A DNA stretch of 64,000 nucleotides from G965207335 sp965207335 (GTDB lineage: Bacteria > Pseudomonadota > Gammaproteobacteria > PS1 > Pseudothioglobaceae), in NCBI GenBank assembly GCA_965207335.1, contig OZ242267.1, positions 372,001 to 436,000 on the forward strand, given 5' to 3'. Positions 1 to 8,293 of this stretch are shown piece after piece. Below the pieces are notes generated by a model. The model was given only the letters and a program-made list of their open reading frames with translations, had not been told where the DNA came from and did not search any database. The first letter of the stretch is position 1, and the number at the start of each line of letters is the position of its first letter. The position numbers were made by a program, and so were the translations under genes.

Positions 1-1
1 T

Positions 2-319
2 TTTGCTATCGTGCCACTGATAGTGTTTTGGATAATATTTACCGATACTAACATTCCTAGTATGGATTATAAAACTTTATTAGCAATACTTTATTTAGGC
101 TTTTTTGGCTCTGTTGTTGGTTTTATTGGCTATTACCATATTATAAAATACTTAAATGTTAATCAAGTAGGATTATTGCCACTTATTACACCTATATTTT
201 CTTTAATTATTGGCTTTATTTACAATGATGAAACTTTAAGTAATTATGAATTGATTGGTGTTATTTTGATTATTGTAGGCTTACTTATTTATCAATTTTT
301 AAAACTACCACAAAAGTAA
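2..319 (+). CDS. EamA/DMT-family transporter, C-terminal part
   Basis: The reading frame is open to the left edge, so only the last ~106 residues of an inner-membrane permease are present. Three to four hydrophobic helices are visible. The stretch FFGSVVGFIGYYHIIKYL followed by a loop and GLLPLITPIFSLIIGF is the usual end of an EamA (drug/metabolite transporter) domain, in which the last two helices pack against the family's inverted repeat. The substrate cannot be told. It converges on the amino-acid ABC transporter operon with only a 9-base gap. Confidence 0.75.
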   Translation, partial: FAIVPLIVFWIIFTDTNIPSMDYKTLLAILYLGFFGSVVGFIGYYHIIKYLNVNQVGLLPLITPIFSLIIGFIYNDETLSNYELIGVILIIVGLLIYQFLKLPQK

Positions 320-328
320 GTTTAAGTT

Positions 329-1066
329 TTAATGTGTAAGTATTTGTTCTAAAAAAGATTTTAATTGCTCTGATTGTGGATTTTCAAATAAATCTTTAGC
401 ATTATTTTGCTCTATTATTTGCCCGTTATCCATATAAATAACTCTATCTGCTACACTTTTTGCAAAACCCATCTCATGAGTTACACAAATCATAGTAGTG
501 CCTTTTTTAGATAACTTAACCATTACATCTAAAACTTCAGCTATCATTTCTGGGTCTAGAGCTGATGTCGGTTCATCAAATAAAATTACCTTAGGGCGCA
601 TACACAATGATCTAGCTATTGCTACTCTTTGTTGCTGTCCACCACTTAGTTGATTGGGAAATTTAAGAGCTTGCTCAGCAATATCTACTATTTCTAAGTA
701 TTTCATAGCAACATCTATAGCATCTTTTTTAGCAATTTTCTTTACTTTAATCTGTGCAATAGTTAAGTTCTCTAAAACACTAAGGTGAGGAAATAAGTTA
801 AAATGTTGAAAAACCATGCCAACTTCTTTTCTAACTGCATTAATACTTGCAATATTATTTGTTAGGTTAATACCATTAACCCTAATACTACCTTTTTGAA
901 AACTTTCTAAATAATTAATACAACGAATTAAAGTAGATTTACCACTACCAGATGGGCCACATACAACTATACATTCACCTTCTTTTGCATTTAAGTTAAT
1001 ATTTTTAAGTGCATGAAAGTCGCCATACCATTTATGTAAGTCTTTTATGTCAATAATATTTTCCAT
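329..1066 (-). CDS. aapP: General L-amino-acid ABC transporter ATP-binding protein (AapP-like)
   Basis: This 245-residue ATPase powers polar amino-acid import. Walker A (GPSGSGKST), the Q-loop (VFQHFNLFPHL), the signature LSGGQQQRVAIARSL, Walker B (VILFDEPTSALDP) and the switch histidine (CVTHEMGFA) are all present, which is the GlnQ/AapP pattern. It is the last gene of the minus-strand set aapJ-aapJ-aapQ-aapM-aapP, and the two Aap-type permeases upstream settle the subfamily. The ATP-binding domain is complete and of normal length. Confidence 0.93.
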   Translation of the reverse strand: MENIIDIKDLHKWYGDFHALKNINLNAKEGECIVVCGPSGSGKSTLIRCINYLESFQKGSIRVNGINLTNNIASINAVRKEVGMVFQHFNLFPHLSVLENLTIAQIKVKKIAKKDAIDVAMKYLEIVDIAEQALKFPNQLSGGQQQRVAIARSLCMRPKVILFDEPTSALDPEMIAEVLDVMVKLSKKGTTMICVTHEMGFAKSVADRVIYMDNGQIIEQNNAKDLFENPQSEQLKSFLEQILTH

Positions 1067-1138
1067 AGTTTTATATCCTAAATTTACATTATAATTTTTT
1101 ACAAATATAATACAACTAATAGTTTATTTAGCAAAGTA

Positions 1139-2239
1139 TTATTTATATCCTGTGCTTAGTTTGCTTTCTAATTTGCTTGAATATCTAGACATAGTATATA
1201 GAATAATCCAAAATACTATGGCAACAAAAACAAATCCCTCTATATCCATACCTATCCAATTAGCATCACTAACTGCTAATTTCACAACTCCTAGCATGTC
1301 AAATAAGCCTATAATTAATACTAAGGTAGTATCTTTAAATAAAGCAATAAAAGAGCCTGTTAAATTAGGGATAGATACTTTTAATGCTTGAGGTAAAATA
1401 ATAAATATCATTTTTTGGGTAAAACTTAACCCCATAGAGTCTGCTGCCTCATATTGCCCTTTTGGTATTGCCTGTAAGCCACCACGAATTATTTCAGCTA
1501 TATATGCGGTTTGAAACAGGGTAATACCTACTAATGCTCTTAACAATTTATCTACTTCAACTCCTGAACTAAAAAATAATGGCAATACTACAGATGCCAT
1601 AAATAAAATACTAATTAACGGAACACCTCTTATAAACTCTATATAAATTATGCTTAAATACTTAATTGCTGGCATTTTTGAGTTTCGCCCTAGTGCTAGC
1701 ATTAATCCTATTGGAAACGATACTACTATACCAGTTGTTGCAATAATTAGAGTTAGAAATAACCCTCCCCATTTATCGGTATCAATTATTGATAAAAATA
1801 AACCCCCATGAAGTATGTAAAAAGTAAAAAATGGAAATAATAAAATAACTAACATTATTGCTTTTCTTCTTTTCACGGTGTTTTTTATCATTTTTATAGC
1901 AAAAAACAAAATTGGAACACTAAGCAATACTAAATTAGGACGCCAGTAAGAATCATTTGGATACAAGCCGTATATAAATATATTAAATTTATCAAAGATA
2001 AATCCCCAACAAGCACCATCGCTATTAGCTCTACAATCAGTTGTATTAGTGCTAGTCCAATCAGCACTAAATAAAAACCAATCAAATAAAGGTGGCATAA
2101 CAATAAACAGCAAAGTAATAACTAGTACTGTCAACACAGCATTACCAATAGTAGAAAATAAATTAGTATAAATCCAGCGTAGTGTTCCTGTGTATAGCAC
2201 TGGTGGTTTTTTAGTATCTTCTATTTTATAAACAGCCAT
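1139..2239 (-). CDS. aapM: Amino-acid ABC transporter permease AapM-like
   Basis: This 366-residue inner-membrane permease has a long N-terminal extension with a first helix (residues ~25-55), a periplasmic segment with two cysteines (TDCRANSDGACWGF), then the transport core. The EAA loop reads EAADSMGLSFTQKMIFIILPQ, the docking site for the ATPase. AapM and BztC proteins share this long N-terminus, unlike ordinary HisM/GlnP permeases. It overlaps the stop of aapQ by one base, indicating translational coupling. Confidence 0.9.
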   Translation of the reverse strand: MAVYKIEDTKKPPVLYTGTLRWIYTNLFSTIGNAVLTVLVITLLFIVMPPLFDWFLFSADWTSTNTTDCRANSDGACWGFIFDKFNIFIYGLYPNDSYWRPNLVLLSVPILFFAIKMIKNTVKRRKAIMLVILLFPFFTFYILHGGLFLSIIDTDKWGGLFLTLIIATTGIVVSFPIGLMLALGRNSKMPAIKYLSIIYIEFIRGVPLISILFMASVVLPLFFSSGVEVDKLLRALVGITLFQTAYIAEIIRGGLQAIPKGQYEAADSMGLSFTQKMIFIILPQALKVSIPNLTGSFIALFKDTTLVLIIGLFDMLGVVKLAVSDANWIGMDIEGFVFVAIVFWIILYTMSRYSSKLESKLSTGYK

Positions 2240-3393
2240 TATTTTTCTTTAATTTCTAGTTTTTTATTCACAATATTTAGTATTGCAGAAATAGTAAGTG
2301 ATATCATTAAGTATATGCCCATAGTAATGCCAATTATTTCTAATGCTTGCCCTACTACATTTAGCGTAGTTCCAGTAAATACATTTACCAAGTCTGGATA
2401 ACCAATAGCAACCGCCAATGATGAGTTTTTGGTTAAATTTAAATATTGGTTAATGATAGGAGGTACTGATACTCTTAGTGCTTGCGGTAAAATAACATGT
2501 TTAAGAGTTTGTTTTTTAGATAGCCCTAATGCTAGTGCAGCTTCTTTTTGTCCTTTAAAAACTGATTCTATACCACTACGGACCGCTTCAGCTATATAAG
2601 TTGCTGTATAAATGCTAAGCGCAAATGTTAAGGCAATAAGCTCTGGACTAAAGCTAGCACCACCTTTAAAATTAAAACCACGAAACACTGGATAGTCAAT
2701 ATTATTGGTTATACTAATAAAATAACAACCAACAACAAAAACAACTAACAAAGAAAGAAATAGCCAATTAATAACTTTACTTATATTTTTTTCACCGCTA
2801 TCTCGGTAGCGTTTTTTAAATAAAAACAAAACAATAACAATAATAGCTATTACAGATAAAAATATTAAAAATTCTGATGAGAATGATATTTTAGGAAAAT
2901 ATACACCTCGTAAGTTTATAAAAATATTATCAAAAAAAACCGCACTTTGTCTAACAGGCGGAAAAACACTTAGAATTATGTTATACCAAAACAAAATTTG
3001 TAGCAAAATTGGTATATTACGAAATAATTCTATATATCCAGATGAGAGTTTCCTAACTAGCCAATTATTAGAAAGCCTAGCTATACCAATTATTAGGCCT
3101 AAAATACTGGCTATAACAATACCTATAACTGACACATACAAAGTGTTTAGCACTCCAACCAAAAGTGCTCTAGCATTAGTATCTACTTGATCATAAGCAA
3201 TTAGCTTATCTGATATATCAAACCCAGCTTCATCACTTAAAAAATGAAACCCTACATTAATACCTCTGGCATTAATATTATCAACAACATTACTTGATAT
3301 GTTATAAAAAAAACTAACTACAAGTACTACCACTACAACTTGGAGTAGAAAACCTCTTGCTTTATTGTCTAGTATTTTATATTTATATTGCAA
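2239..3393 (-). CDS. aapQ: Amino-acid ABC transporter permease AapQ-like
   Basis: This 384-residue permease pairs with AapM. About eight hydrophobic segments can be seen, and the EAA motif EAALALGLSKKQTLKHVILP lies near residue 290. The large periplasmic region between the first and later helices (NINARGINVGFHFLSDEAGF) is typical of AapQ/BztB. It lies 121 bases downstream of the nearest aapJ, with a hairpin between them, and runs directly into aapM. Confidence 0.9.
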   Translation of the reverse strand: MQYKYKILDNKARGFLLQVVVVVLVVSFFYNISSNVVDNINARGINVGFHFLSDEAGFDISDKLIAYDQVDTNARALLVGVLNTLYVSVIGIVIASILGLIIGIARLSNNWLVRKLSSGYIELFRNIPILLQILFWYNIILSVFPPVRQSAVFFDNIFINLRGVYFPKISFSSEFLIFLSVIAIIVIVLFLFKKRYRDSGEKNISKVINWLFLSLLVVFVVGCYFISITNNIDYPVFRGFNFKGGASFSPELIALTFALSIYTATYIAEAVRSGIESVFKGQKEAALALGLSKKQTLKHVILPQALRVSVPPIINQYLNLTKNSSLAVAIGYPDLVNVFTGTTLNVVGQALEIIGITMGIYLMISLTISAILNIVNKKLEIKEK

Positions 3394-3442
3394 AATTTAA
3401 TATATATTCAAGAATGTAATATTTTTCAAAACATTGTAACTT

Positions 3443-3489
3443 AAAAACGACTTGTCCCACATTGTTTTTATATGTGTGAGGTAAGTCGC
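3443..3489 (-). terminator. Terminator/attenuator hairpin between aapJ and aapQ
   Basis: Read on the minus strand, CGACTT...CACAT pairs with ATGTG...AAGTCG around a short A-rich loop, and the right arm is followed directly by TTTTT. This is a Rho-independent-type structure placed after the binding-protein gene and before the permease genes. Such partial terminators commonly keep the binding protein at higher levels than the membrane subunits; that role is inferred here. Confidence 0.6.
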
Positions 3490-3514
3490 ATTTAAGAGTT
3501 AAACTTTTTTATTT

Positions 3515-4528
3515 CTATCTAAATGGTGGAGAATAAAGAATGCCTCCATCTTTCCATAGTGCATTAACTCCTCTTTTTATTTTTAAAGGAGTGTTGATTC
3601 CTATATTTCTTTCAAAAGATTCAGAATAATTACCAACTTGTCGAATTATGTCTGCCGCCCAATTTTTTGATAGCCCTAAATTTTTATGTAAAGAACCACT
3701 ACGACCTAATAAGCGGTTAACTTCTGGGTTTTTGTAATTCTTATAAACATTTCTACTAGTGACTCCCAATTCTTCTGCAGTTATCATAGCATTTAGCGAC
3801 CATTTAACTATATTAAACCATTTTGGATCATTATTTCTAACAACAGGACCTAGTGGCTCTTTTGAGATAATTTCTGTTAAGACTATAGCTCCCTTAGGAT
3901 TCTTAAGTGAAGTTCTAAGAGAGTAAAGCTGAGATTGGTCAGAGGTAATAGCATCACAGCGACCAGCTTCAAAACCTTGTACTGATTGTGCCGAACTATC
4001 TACAGTTACACTTTTATAACTCATATCAAATTGACGGAAGTAGTCTGCTAGATTAAGCTCTGTTGTGGTTCCAGCTTGTATGCAAAATGTAGCACCATCT
4101 AATTCACTAAGTTTATTAATGCCTAATGACTTTTTAACCATAAAGCCTTGACCGTCATAATAATTAACTCCAGCAAATGTTAATCCAAGAGCGCTATCTC
4201 TTGTTGCAGTCCAAGTAGTATTTCTAGATAACATGTCTATCTCACCACTTTGAAGTGCGGTAAATCTTTCTTTAGCCGTTAGCCCAATAAATTTAACCTT
4301 ATTACCGTCACCAAGAACAGCTGCAGCGACAGCTCTACATACATCAACATCTACACCACGCCACCTACCACTAGAATTAACACTAGAAAAACCAGCTAAG
4401 CCAGTAGAAACACCGCATTTTAAATAACCATTAGAACGAACATCTTCTAATGTTCCTGAAAAAGCACTTGTGTTAAACGCTAACAATAGCGTCAATAGTG
4501 CTGTTTTAATCATAATTTTTACTTTCAT
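3515..4528 (-). CDS. aapJ: Amino-acid ABC transporter periplasmic binding protein AapJ, copy 1
   Basis: This 337-residue class 3 solute-binding protein captures L-amino acids in the periplasm for AapQMP. The chosen start follows a clear GAGGAA ribosome site (bases 4531-4536) and gives a signal peptide (MKVKIMIKTALLTLLLAFN, cleaved near AFS-GT). The frame extends 63 codons further upstream, but that part does not look like signal sequence or coding DNA. The binding fold begins at LEDVRSNGYLKCGVSTGL. It is a close paralogue of the next gene, with a nearly identical central segment. Confidence 0.92.
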   Translation of the reverse strand: MKVKIMIKTALLTLLLAFNTSAFSGTLEDVRSNGYLKCGVSTGLAGFSSVNSSGRWRGVDVDVCRAVAAAVLGDGNKVKFIGLTAKERFTALQSGEIDMLSRNTTWTATRDSALGLTFAGVNYYDGQGFMVKKSLGINKLSELDGATFCIQAGTTTELNLADYFRQFDMSYKSVTVDSSAQSVQGFEAGRCDAITSDQSQLYSLRTSLKNPKGAIVLTEIISKEPLGPVVRNNDPKWFNIVKWSLNAMITAEELGVTSRNVYKNYKNPEVNRLLGRSGSLHKNLGLSKNWAADIIRQVGNYSESFERNIGINTPLKIKRGVNALWKDGGILYSPPFR

Positions 4529-4639
4529 ATTCCTCACCTTTTTTTTATAAGAAAAGTTATTATAGCACATATAAAAAATTAATTTCACATTAAATATTAA
4601 AAAATAGTTTTGAACAAGTATTCTTTTACTATCATACAA

Positions 4640-4751
4640 GTTTATAAGGGCATTTATGTGCTTTTTAATACTGTTTTTTACATTATAATACTTTAAAATA
4701 ATGCAGTAGTTTAACAAGTTTTTTGTTTAAGAGAATGATTTAACTAATTTT
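4640..4751. repeat. Copy of an AT-rich intergenic repeat family
   Basis: This gap between the two aapJ genes contains AATGCAGTAGTTTAACAAG followed by TTTTTTGTTTAAG and a TGATTTAACT block. Related blocks recur near 25797-25960, 26950-27060, 62389-62480 and 63405-63546. The upstream part (GTATTTATGTG-like, TACTGTTTTTTAC) is also matched, more loosely, near 63330-63390. The function is unknown. Confidence 0.5.
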
Positions 4752-5762
4752 TTATCTAAATGGTGGAGAATAAAGAATGCCACCGTCCTTCCATAGTGCA
4801 TTTAAGCCTCTTTTAATCTTTAAAGGTGTTTTCTCGCCTATGTTTCTTGCAAATATCTGTCCATAATTACCTACCTGAGATATTGCATTAGCTGCCCATT
4901 GTTTATTTAATCTTAAATTCTTATGTAGAGAGCCACTACGGCCTAGAATACGATTAATTTCTGGATTATTATAAAACTTAAAAACATTATCACTAGTAAG
5001 TCCAAGTTCTTCGGCACTTATTAAAGCATTTAAAGTCCATTTTACTATATTAAACCATTCTATATCATTACTTCTAACAGAGGGACCTAGAGGCTCTTTA
5101 GATATTACTTCACTTAAAATTATAACTGAATTGGGTTTTTTGAACTCGCTTCTAATGGCATATAAACCAGATTGATCTGTGGTAAGAACATCACAACGAT
5201 TAGCTTTAAAGGCTTGAGATGATTGTGCTGAAGTATCCACAGTTACACTTTTATAATTCATGCCATGTTGGCGAAAGTAATCTGCTAGATTAAGCTCTGT
5301 TGTAGTGCCAGATTGTATGCAAAATGTAGCACCATCTAATTCACTAAGTTTATTAATGCCTAATGATTTTTTAACCATAAAGCCTTGACCGTCATAGTAA
5401 TTAACTCCAGCAAATGTTAGTCCAAGGGCGCTGTCTCTTGTTGCAGTCCAAGTAGTATTTCTAGAAAGCACATCTATCTCGCCACTTTGGAGTGCGGTAA
5501 ATCTTTCTTTGGCTGTTAGACTAATAAATTTAACCTTACTAGCATCACCAAGAACAGCAGCAGCAATAGCTCGACACACATCAACATCCATACCTTGCCA
5601 TATACCTTTGGAATTAACACTAGAAAAACCAATTAATCCTGTAGATACTCCACATTTTAAATGCTCATTTTTACGCACATCATCTAATGTTTTTGCAAAA
5701 ACATTTGTGTTAAATATTAATAATGTTGTTAATAACATTTTAATTACAGTTTTTATTTTCAT
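4752..5762 (-). CDS. aapJ: Amino-acid ABC transporter periplasmic binding protein AapJ, copy 2
   Basis: This 336-residue periplasmic binding protein has the signal peptide MKIKTVIKMLLTTLLIFN, cleaved near VFA-KT. It matches copy 1 over the whole mature length, and the two are identical from LSRNTTWTATRDSALGLTF to near LNLADYFRQ except for one A/S difference. Both copies end with the same KDGGILYSPPFR tail. The divergence elsewhere may give different amino-acid preferences (inference). It is the first gene of the operon and is divergent from the NAD synthetase gene across a 181-base region. Confidence 0.92.
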   Translation of the reverse strand: MKIKTVIKMLLTTLLIFNTNVFAKTLDDVRKNEHLKCGVSTGLIGFSSVNSKGIWQGMDVDVCRAIAAAVLGDASKVKFISLTAKERFTALQSGEIDVLSRNTTWTATRDSALGLTFAGVNYYDGQGFMVKKSLGINKLSELDGATFCIQSGTTTELNLADYFRQHGMNYKSVTVDTSAQSSQAFKANRCDVLTTDQSGLYAIRSEFKKPNSVIILSEVISKEPLGPSVRSNDIEWFNIVKWTLNALISAEELGLTSDNVFKFYNNPEINRILGRSGSLHKNLRLNKQWAANAISQVGNYGQIFARNIGEKTPLKIKRGLNALWKDGGILYSPPFR

Positions 5763-5823
5763 AAAAATTACCTCTTAAGTTATTGCAAATAAATAGTCTA
5801 ATCTGAATGTATTATATCACAAC

Positions 5824-5870
5824 TAGTTATTTTATACTACTATATATGTTATACTGGTATAAAATAACTA
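5824..5870. promoter_or_regulatory. Perfect 14-bp inverted repeat, candidate operator
   Basis: TAGTTATTTTATAC (5824-5837) and GTATAAAATAACTA (5857-5870) are exact reverse complements separated by 19 bases. They sit between the divergent aapJ and HTH-nadE genes. A further GTTATTTTT half-site follows at about 5892. The spacing of the arm centres is about three helical turns, which suits a dimeric or tetrameric repressor. No T-run follows, and neither gene ends here, so a terminator is unlikely. The obvious candidate ligand is the HTH domain of the next gene (inference). Confidence 0.6.
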
Positions 5871-5943
5871 AGTTAATTTTTAACAGTATAGGTTATTTTT
5901 AACTAATAACTAATTAAAACATTGATTTAACTAAATAAATAAT

Positions 5944-7806
5944 ATGAATACTAAAGAATACTTACAACTTTTAAGAGAAAAAACAGGGTTTAATGATTAC
6001 AAAATATCTAAAGAGTTAGATATAAATCAAAGTAATTTAAGTAAATATACAAGAGGAACTGCCACCCTATCTGAGAGTCATGCATTCTTGTTTGCATCAA
6101 TATTAAACATAAACCCAGCACAAATTATTGCTGACACCAAGCTAGAAAAGGCTAAATTAAGCAATAATGCCAATAAAATACAGCTATGGCAACAATATGC
6201 CGAAAAATACTCCGAGCCTGTATATAAAGAATTAAACATTGATATAGCTCAAATAAACCCAATATTAGCTGACTTAGATGCTAATGCTTACAAAATAATA
6301 GATGTGACAAAAAAAGCAAAAAATAATCAAGCTGATATAGTAGTATTTCCAGAATTATCTGCCATTGGATATCCTCCTGAAGATTTATTATTAAGGAATA
6401 ACTTTATAACACAAGTATCTGAACAAACTAAATTTATTGTTAGTAACTTAGAAAAAAATATTTATGTTATTTTTGGTACTATTACAAGTGATAATAATAA
6501 ATTATATAACAGTGCTATTGTTGTTTATAACAATATCATAGTTGGAGTATATCATAAAAGAAATTTACCTAATTATGGCGTTTTTGATGAAAAAAGATAT
6601 TTTACCCCCGGTGATAAAGAATTTATATTACAAATAAAAAACAACAATATTGGCATTGTTATTTGTGAGGATATATGGGAAGATGAAATAATAATAAAAA
6701 ACCAGCAAGCTAATGCTGATACTATTATAGCTATTAATGCTTCGCCATTTCAAATAGAAAAATATCAAAAGAAACTTAATTCCATATCTAAAAAATCTAT
6801 TCAACACAATATTAACATAGTGTATGTAAACTGTGTTGGTGGTCAAGATGAGTTAGTATTTGATGGTGGCTCTTTTATAACTAATAATAAAGGAAAAATA
6901 GTAGCTAAATATAAATTATTTGAAGAGGCAATTAATGCTGATAATAGTATTAATAACAATTATTTAGAAGAAGAACTTATATATAAATCTTTGGTTTTAG
7001 CAACTCATGATTATATTATAAAAAACGACTTTAAAACAGCAGTATTAGGTTTATCTGGCGGTATTGACTCCGCACTTGTTTTAGCCATAGTTGTAGATGC
7101 TATCGGTGCTGATAATGTTCAAGTACTAATAATGCCCTCACCTTATACTGCTGATATTAGTTTAATAGACGCTCAAGCTCAAGCAAACACTATGGGTGTT
7201 AGCTATAGCAATATTCCAATACAAAATATAATGACTAGTTTTGATAATTCTCTTAAACCGTTATTTTCTGGCAAAGACAAAGATGTCACTGAAGAAAATA
7301 TTCAAGCAAGAATAAGAGGTTTACTACTTATGGCATCAGCTAATAAAAATTCACATATTTTAATAACAACAGGTAATAAATCAGAATACGCCACAGGCTA
7401 TACAACTTTATATGGAGATATGAATGGTGGTTTTGCACCTCTTAAAGATGTTTATAAATTAATGGTTTATCGTTTGGCTGAATATCGTAATAATATTAGT
7501 GCTGTAATACCACAACGAGTTATTACAAGAGAGCCTTCTGCTGAATTAAGAGATAATCAAAGAGATAAAGACACTCTACCAGAATATAAAATACTAGACA
7601 CTATTTTATATTTATTTATTGAGCGAAAATTATCCAGTGAGGATATTGTCAATCTAGGCTATGATAAAAATACAGTTAGTAAAATTATTGTCATGGTGCT
7701 AAAAAATGAATATAAAAGAAGACAATCAGCACCAGGACCCAAAATAAGCAAAAATGCTTTTGGTAAAGAAAGACGCTATCCAATAACCTCTAAGTTTCGT
7801 GCTTAA
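5944..7806 (+). CDS. nadE: HTH domain fused to glutamine-dependent NAD+ synthetase
   Basis: This 620-residue protein makes NAD+ from nicotinate adenine dinucleotide, ATP and glutamine. Residues 1-70 form an XRE/phage-type helix-turn-helix (KISKELDINQSNLSKYTRG), and residues 71-97 are a linker. The amidohydrolase domain starts at ~98 (IDIAQINPILADL) with catalytic Glu137, Lys205 and Cys241 (VICEDIW). The synthetase domain has the PP-loop SGGIDS at 371-376. Ordinary two-domain NadE proteins are about 540 residues and begin at the IAQINP segment. There is no ATG, GTG or TTG in frame between codon 49 and the enzyme domain, so the HTH must be translated with it. I know of no such fusion; autoregulation is my inference. 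Confidence 0.93.
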   Translation: MNTKEYLQLLREKTGFNDYKISKELDINQSNLSKYTRGTATLSESHAFLFASILNINPAQIIADTKLEKAKLSNNANKIQLWQQYAEKYSEPVYKELNIDIAQINPILADLDANAYKIIDVTKKAKNNQADIVVFPELSAIGYPPEDLLLRNNFITQVSEQTKFIVSNLEKNIYVIFGTITSDNNKLYNSAIVVYNNIIVGVYHKRNLPNYGVFDEKRYFTPGDKEFILQIKNNNIGIVICEDIWEDEIIIKNQQANADTIIAINASPFQIEKYQKKLNSISKKSIQHNINIVYVNCVGGQDELVFDGGSFITNNKGKIVAKYKLFEEAINADNSINNNYLEEELIYKSLVLATHDYIIKNDFKTAVLGLSGGIDSALVLAIVVDAIGADNVQVLIMPSPYTADISLIDAQAQANTMGVSYSNIPIQNIMTSFDNSLKPLFSGKDKDVTEENIQARIRGLLLMASANKNSHILITTGNKSEYATGYTTLYGDMNGGFAPLKDVYKLMVYRLAEYRNNISAVIPQRVITREPSAELRDNQRDKDTLPEYKILDTILYLFIERKLSSEDIVNLGYDKNTVSKIIVMVLKNEYKRRQSAPGPKISKNAFGKERRYPITSKFRA

Positions 7807-7865
7807 AAATATATTACTGTTAAAAAAACAGTGTTAAGCCACAATAAGCAAGGTTACAAGTTAAG

Positions 7866-8135
7866 TTAAATCTTAAATGCGTTAGGAAGTGTCACATTGA
7901 AAAAGTAAGGTATTTCCTTTGTAAAAAAGTCGCTAAAAGGATCACCAGCTGCACTAACTGAATTTAAAATAATAGCATTATATGTTTCTTCATCAGGCAT
8001 TGTAATATAAACTGTATCTTTACTATTTGTTAAAACTTTATATTCTTTGCTAGATAATTTCATAACTGATGCTGGATCTTTGCGTAATTGATTACGAAAT
8101 TCTATATCGTATAATTGATCTTTTGTAATACTCAT
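7866..8135 (-). CDS. Small protein resembling nitrile-hydratase-type leader peptides (NHLP)
   Basis: This 89-residue protein uses the start MSITKDQLYD, which has a GAGGA ribosome site nine bases upstream; a longer frame adds 13 residues without a site. The segment FRNQLRKDPASVMK...KDTVYITMP resembles the NHLP fold derived from nitrile hydratase alpha subunit, used as leader in proteusin RiPPs. The tail (NSVSAAGDPFSDFF to the end) is short and has no cysteines. No radical SAM, LanM or transporter gene lies nearby, so a RiPP role is unsupported beyond the leader resemblance. Confidence 0.5.
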   Translation of the reverse strand: MSITKDQLYDIEFRNQLRKDPASVMKLSSKEYKVLTNSKDTVYITMPDEETYNAIILNSVSAAGDPFSDFFTKEIPYFFNVTLPNAFKI

Positions 8136-8293
8136 GTTATTCCTCTTATAATATAAAAAAATTAAACTGTACAACTCTTAGTTACACAGTACTGGGTATA
8201 TTATATCAATACTTATAATAAAAATTAATATATTGTATATTTGTTTATAAACTATATAAGATTACATAACACTAAAATTAAAAGTAGAACTAT

